Of a stretch of 16,881 bases of DNA, positions 14,475 through 16,881 are shown in pieces. This DNA comes from Reyranella sp. Lineage in GTDB: Bacteria > Pseudomonadota > Alphaproteobacteria > Reyranellales > Reyranellaceae. Below the pieces are notes generated by a model. It made no database searches, was not told where the DNA came from, and saw only the letters and a program-made list of their open reading frames with translations. The translations under genes were made by a program, and so were the position numbers. The stretch's first letter is position 1. Every line of letters starts with the position of its first letter. Location: the NCBI GenBank assembly GCA_030679805.1, contig JAUXST010000449.1:1-16881 (forward strand), in the 5' to 3' direction.

Positions 14475-15038
14475 ATGTCTGCAAACAAGTGGCTTTCGAG
14501 CCTGATGGTGCCGCCCGCTCTTATGGCCGCCCTCGCCGCGAGCCTCGTGGCGAGCCTGGGCGCCTGCACGCAAACCGGCGGTGCGACGCAGCCGGGATAC
14601 GTTAACACGTCGGCGTCGGGCCCCTATGGCGGCGGCTATAACGGCAGCTACGAGCAGGGCCGCGTGGTGTCCATCCGCGAAGTGCAGTTGAGCGGCGGCT
14701 CGGGCAGCGGCATGAACGACGGCACGCTGGTCGGCGGCGGCCTGGGGGCGGCGGGTGGTGCGGCGATCGGTGCCGCCACGACCAACTCGGTCGGCGGTGC
14801 GGTGGTCGGCGGCCTGCTGGGCGCGGTGGGCGGCGCCATCGCCGGCAACATCGTCGGCCGCGGCGGCTCCAGCCAGCGCGGCATCGAGGTCACGGTGCAG
14901 AAGGACGACGGCCAGACCGTCACCATCGCCCAGCCCGACAACGGCGACGTGCAGATGGGCGATCGCGTCAGGATCGTCCAGGACCGCAACGGTGTGCCCG
15001 TCGCGGTGCGCGACCAGGGCGGCCGGCGCGACCTGTAG
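14475..15038 (+). CDS. Outer-membrane lipoprotein with glycine-zipper 2TM domain (SlyB/17-kDa antigen-like)
   Basis: This 187-residue protein starts with a signal peptide ending in lipobox LGAC, so Cys31 would be lipidated. A Gly/Tyr/Asn-rich linker (38-60) leads to VVSIREVQL (64-72), the segment that precedes the zipper in SlyB/Pcp proteins. Residues 87-128 are a glycine zipper (GGGLGAAGGAAIG and GGLLGAVGGAIAGNIVG) of the 2TM type. The last 55 residues form a small beta domain (IEVTVQKDDGQTVTIAQ) typical of the family. SlyB-type lipoproteins support outer-membrane integrity under envelope stress. The ATG at 14475 follows a purine-rich AAAGAGAA stretch; Met11 is an alternative start. Its own EcfG promoter and the divergent CsbD-family gene indicate general-stress control. 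Confidence 0.88.
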   Translation: MSANKWLSSLMVPPALMAALAASLVASLGACTQTGGATQPGYVNTSASGPYGGGYNGSYEQGRVVSIREVQLSGGSGSGMNDGTLVGGGLGAAGGAAIGAATTNSVGGAVVGGLLGAVGGAIAGNIVGRGGSSQRGIEVTVQKDDGQTVTIAQPDNGDVQMGDRVRIVQDRNGVPVAVRDQGGRRDL

Positions 15039-15049
15039 GCCGAGCTATG

Positions 15050-15137
15050 CTCGGCCAGTTAGCGTCAGGCCGCGGCTTGTTTACAAGCCGCTAAGCGCAG
15101 CAATGTCCGGGAGCGCTGCGAGATCTCTCAACCCGCC
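15050..15137. repeat. 88-bp intergenic palindromic element, copy 1
   Basis: This element matches the one at 16716-16803. The 57-bp core at 15059-15115 differs from the other copy at only two bases, and flanking bases remain alignable. It holds the perfect palindrome GCGGCTTGTTTACAAGCCGC at 15072-15091 (9-bp stem, 2-base loop). It lies between convergent stops of the glycine-zipper gene and the RidA-like gene, so it may act as a bidirectional terminator or be a REP-like dispersed repeat. Confidence 0.85.
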
Positions 15138-15158
15138 TCGACGAGGAACTCCCCACCC

Positions 15159-15578
15159 CTACGGCAATACCGCATCCGCCTCGATCTCGACCTTGGCGTG
15201 GGGATCGATCAGCGCCGAGACCTGGACCAGCGTCATCGCCGGGAAGTGCTTGCCGAGCGTCTGCCCCCAGGCCGCCCCGATGGCGGGGCCGGCGGCGTTG
15301 AACTCGGCGATGTCGGTCACGTAGGCGCGCAGCGCCACCAGGTGCCCGGGCTCGCCGCCCGCCGCCTTCAGCACCGCCACGACATTGCCCAGCGCCACGC
15401 GCCACTGCGTGCCGGCGTCTGTGCCGGCTCCAATATGGGCCTCGCCCGGTGCGCGGCCGATCTGGCCCGCGATGCGCACGCTCCGCGTGCCGGTGGCCAC
15501 GACGGCATGGGAGAAGCCGCGCGGACGCGGCCAGCCCTCGGGCAGGATCGGCGTGTAGGCGATGTCGGATGCGGGCAT
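15159..15578 (-). CDS. RidA (YjgF/YER057c/UK114) superfamily protein lacking the catalytic arginine
   Basis: This 139-residue protein is about the usual RidA length. Family landmarks are RIAGQIGR (35-42), NVVAVLKAAGG (65-75), LRAYVTDIAEFN (83-94) and FPAMTLVQVSAL then KVEIEADAV (112-137). Classical RidA hydrolyses reactive enamine/imine intermediates using an Arg in the FPARxxVxV motif; here that position is Met115 (FPAMTLVQV), so imine deaminase activity is unlikely. It probably belongs to one of the Rid subfamilies without that Arg, whose activities are mostly unknown and often tied to catabolic genes. ATG 15578 has a strong GGAGGAAACC RBS. It is divergent from the Bug/TctC gene across a 127-base gap, which might reflect a shared catabolic context (inference). 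Confidence 0.88.
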   Translation of the reverse strand: MPASDIAYTPILPEGWPRPRGFSHAVVATGTRSVRIAGQIGRAPGEAHIGAGTDAGTQWRVALGNVVAVLKAAGGEPGHLVALRAYVTDIAEFNAAGPAIGAAWGQTLGKHFPAMTLVQVSALIDPHAKVEIEADAVLP

Positions 15579-15694
15579 GGTTTCCTCCGGGAAGTGTCGA
15601 GCGACAGTCTAGCCGCAGCGCTTGCCGGAATCACACGCCCTGACCTAGTGTCGATGCCGAAGACGAAGGCCAGCAAGGTCTCGCAGAGCAGTAT

Positions 15695-15705
15695 GGGAGG
15701 CAATC
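15695..15705 (+). promoter_or_regulatory. Ribosome binding site supporting a TTG start
   Basis: GGGAGG at 15695-15700 lies five bases before TTG at 15706. No ATG near it gives the twin-arginine signal peptide, so the TTG start is preferred. Confidence 0.7.
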
Positions 15706-16689
15706 TTGAATCCAACCCGGCGCCGCATCGTCGCGTCAGCCGCAGGCGTCCTGGCGATGCCGGCCCTCTTCACCACCGCCTCGGCGCAAACCGCCTTCCC
15801 CTCGAAGCCGATCCGCATCGTCGTGCCCTATCCGGCCGGCGGCCAGACCGACGGCATCGCGCGCTCCTTCGGCGACTTCCTCTCGCGCAAGCTTGGCCAG
15901 TCGGTCGTGGTCGACAACAAGGGCGGCGCTGGCGGCACGATCGGCTGCGTGGAGGTCAAGCGCGCGGCGCCCGACGGCCACACGATCCTCTGCACCATCT
16001 CCTCGTCGCTGATCCAGAACCGCGTCACGGTGAAGGACCTGCCCTACGATCCGGAGAAGGACTTCACCTACCTCACCATGACGACCAGCACCGGCGGCCC
16101 TGTCGTGGCGGCCGAGAAGACTGGCGCCACCAACCTCAAGCAGTTCGTCGACTACGCCCGGAAGGTCGACAAGGTGAACTGGGGCGCCTACGGACCCGGC
16201 TCGACCCCGCACGTGCTGATCGAGACGATGGCCAGGCAGTACGGCTTCAAGGTCGAGGTGGTGCAGTATCGCGGCGAGGCGCCGATGTGGGCCGACGTGA
16301 CGGCCCAGGCGCTCGACGGCGCCTCGGGCAGCCCCGCGGCGTCGGCGCCGGTGATCGTCTCCGGCAAGGGCAGGGCGATCGCCGTCGTGGGCGACCGCCT
16401 GCCGTCCTTGCCGGACGTGGCGACGATGGGGGAGCAGGGTGCGAAGGGCGGCTTCTACGACACGCGCGCGTTCGCGGCCTTCGCCGTGCCTTCAGCGACG
16501 CCCCCGGACGTCACGAAGAAGCTCGCCGACGCGCTGTTCGAGGCCGGCACCGACCCGAAGGTGAAGCAGCTCATGGCCAACTACCTGATCGTGGGCCCGC
16601 TCAACTTCGCCGACACCAACGCCCGCTTCAAGCGCGACACCGAGGTGATGCTGGCCGTGCTGCGAGAGATAGGTCTCAAACCGGAATAG
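15706..16689 (+). CDS. Bug/TctC family periplasmic solute-binding protein (tripartite tricarboxylate transporter type)
   Basis: This 327-residue protein has the usual Bug-protein length. Residues 1-27 form a signal with twin arginines (TRRRIVASAAG) and a likely cleavage after ASA at 27, so Tat export is possible. FPSKPIRIVVPYPAGGQTD (31-49) and NKGGAGGTIG (71-80) are the two signature ligand-binding loops; WGAYGPGSTPHVL and VVQYRGEAP follow in domain 2. Bug proteins bind carboxylates or other small acids in the periplasm for TctAB-type transport, and many occur as orphans, as here where no membrane partner is visible. The ligand cannot be read from sequence; the usual carboxylate-contact Asp of the PGGxxD loop is present as Asp49. 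Translation probably begins at TTG 15706. Confidence 0.9.
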   Translation: MNPTRRRIVASAAGVLAMPALFTTASAQTAFPSKPIRIVVPYPAGGQTDGIARSFGDFLSRKLGQSVVVDNKGGAGGTIGCVEVKRAAPDGHTILCTISSSLIQNRVTVKDLPYDPEKDFTYLTMTTSTGGPVVAAEKTGATNLKQFVDYARKVDKVNWGAYGPGSTPHVLIETMARQYGFKVEVVQYRGEAPMWADVTAQALDGASGSPAASAPVIVSGKGRAIAVVGDRLPSLPDVATMGEQGAKGGFYDTRAFAAFAVPSATPPDVTKKLADALFEAGTDPKVKQLMANYLIVGPLNFADTNARFKRDTEVMLAVLREIGLKPE

Positions 16690-16715
16690 AAGGTCGAGCG
16701 GTCAGTCGAACTCAG

Positions 16716-16803
16716 CACGGCCGATTAGCGTCAGGCCGCGGCTTGTTTACAAGCCGCCATGCGCAGCAATGTCCGGGAGCGTCGAAGTCTCTCGCGACCC
16801 GCC
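16716..16803. repeat. 88-bp intergenic palindromic element, copy 2
   Basis: This is the second copy of the element at 15050-15137. Its core is 16725-16781 and its perfect 20-bp palindrome is 16738-16757. It begins 27 bases after the Bug/TctC stop and ends 6 bases before the stop of a leftward gene, again a convergent junction. Confidence 0.85.
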
Positions 16804-16808
16804 CCGCC

Positions 16809-16881
16809 TCACACGCCCATGCCGACCGACGCCGGCAGGCCGCGCAGGTGGTTCTTCACGCGCCGGACGCCGGGGACGTTC
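16809..16881 (-). CDS. 3' end of a leftward gene, probably a BON-domain (CBS-BON type) protein, partial
   Basis: Reading leftward from the window edge gives 23 codons ending in TGA at 16811-16809; the peptide begins NVPGVRRVKNHLRG and ends SVGMGV. The VPGVRxVxNHL pattern is how BON domains close, and in Alphaproteobacteria it is typical of CBS-BON fusion proteins. The start lies beyond the window. The identification rests on about a dozen residues, so the family is tentative, but the open frame and its position after the convergent repeat element fit a real gene end. Confidence 0.5.
   Translation of the reverse strand, partial: NVPGVRRVKNHLRGLPASVGMGV

Overview
The window looks like a GC-rich alphaproteobacterial chromosome, possibly of the Rhodospirillales/Reyranella kind (lineage is inference). 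The grounds are three promoters of the GGAAC-N16-CGTT type used by the alphaproteobacterial general-stress sigma factor EcfG, a Bug/TctC-type solute-binding protein, a probable CBS/BON-type gene end at the right edge, and an alphaproteobacterial-style N- and C-terminal cap on a giant repeat protein. No tRNA, rRNA, CRISPR array or insertion sequence was seen, and no gene-free stretch exceeds about 210 bases.

Left edge (1-1444): the 3' part of a beta-class DNA methyltransferase with a PD-(D/E)XK-like C-terminal domain, then a terminator-like hairpin and a short gap. Centre (1445-12041): a 3,089-residue Ser/Gly-rich protein built almost wholly of AIDA/TibA-type strand-loop-strand repeats, overlapping by 8 bases a gene for a TibC/Aah-type O-heptosyltransferase. 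Together they form a substrate-plus-glycosyltransferase pair like AIDA-I/Aah and TibA/TibC. Here, however, the substrate has no visible signal peptide and no autotransporter beta-barrel, so its export route is unknown. A SAM-dependent methyltransferase gene lies convergent just downstream.

Stress block (12.9-15.0 kb): a lipoprotein with a carboxypeptidase-regulatory-like fold, a leftward set of CsbD-family protein plus two tiny membrane proteins, and a rightward glycine-zipper (SlyB/17-kDa antigen-like) lipoprotein. Three near-perfect EcfG promoters drive them: one ahead of the first lipoprotein, and a divergent pair between csbD and the glycine-zipper gene with a 4 x 12 bp tandem repeat lying between the two. 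This reads as a cell-envelope branch of the general stress regulon.

Right end (15.05-16.88 kb): a RidA-superfamily gene lacking the catalytic arginine, a Bug/TctC periplasmic binding protein with a TTG start and twin-arginine signal, and the last 23 codons of a leftward gene. Two copies of an 88-bp intergenic element with a perfect 20-bp palindrome each sit between convergent gene ends.
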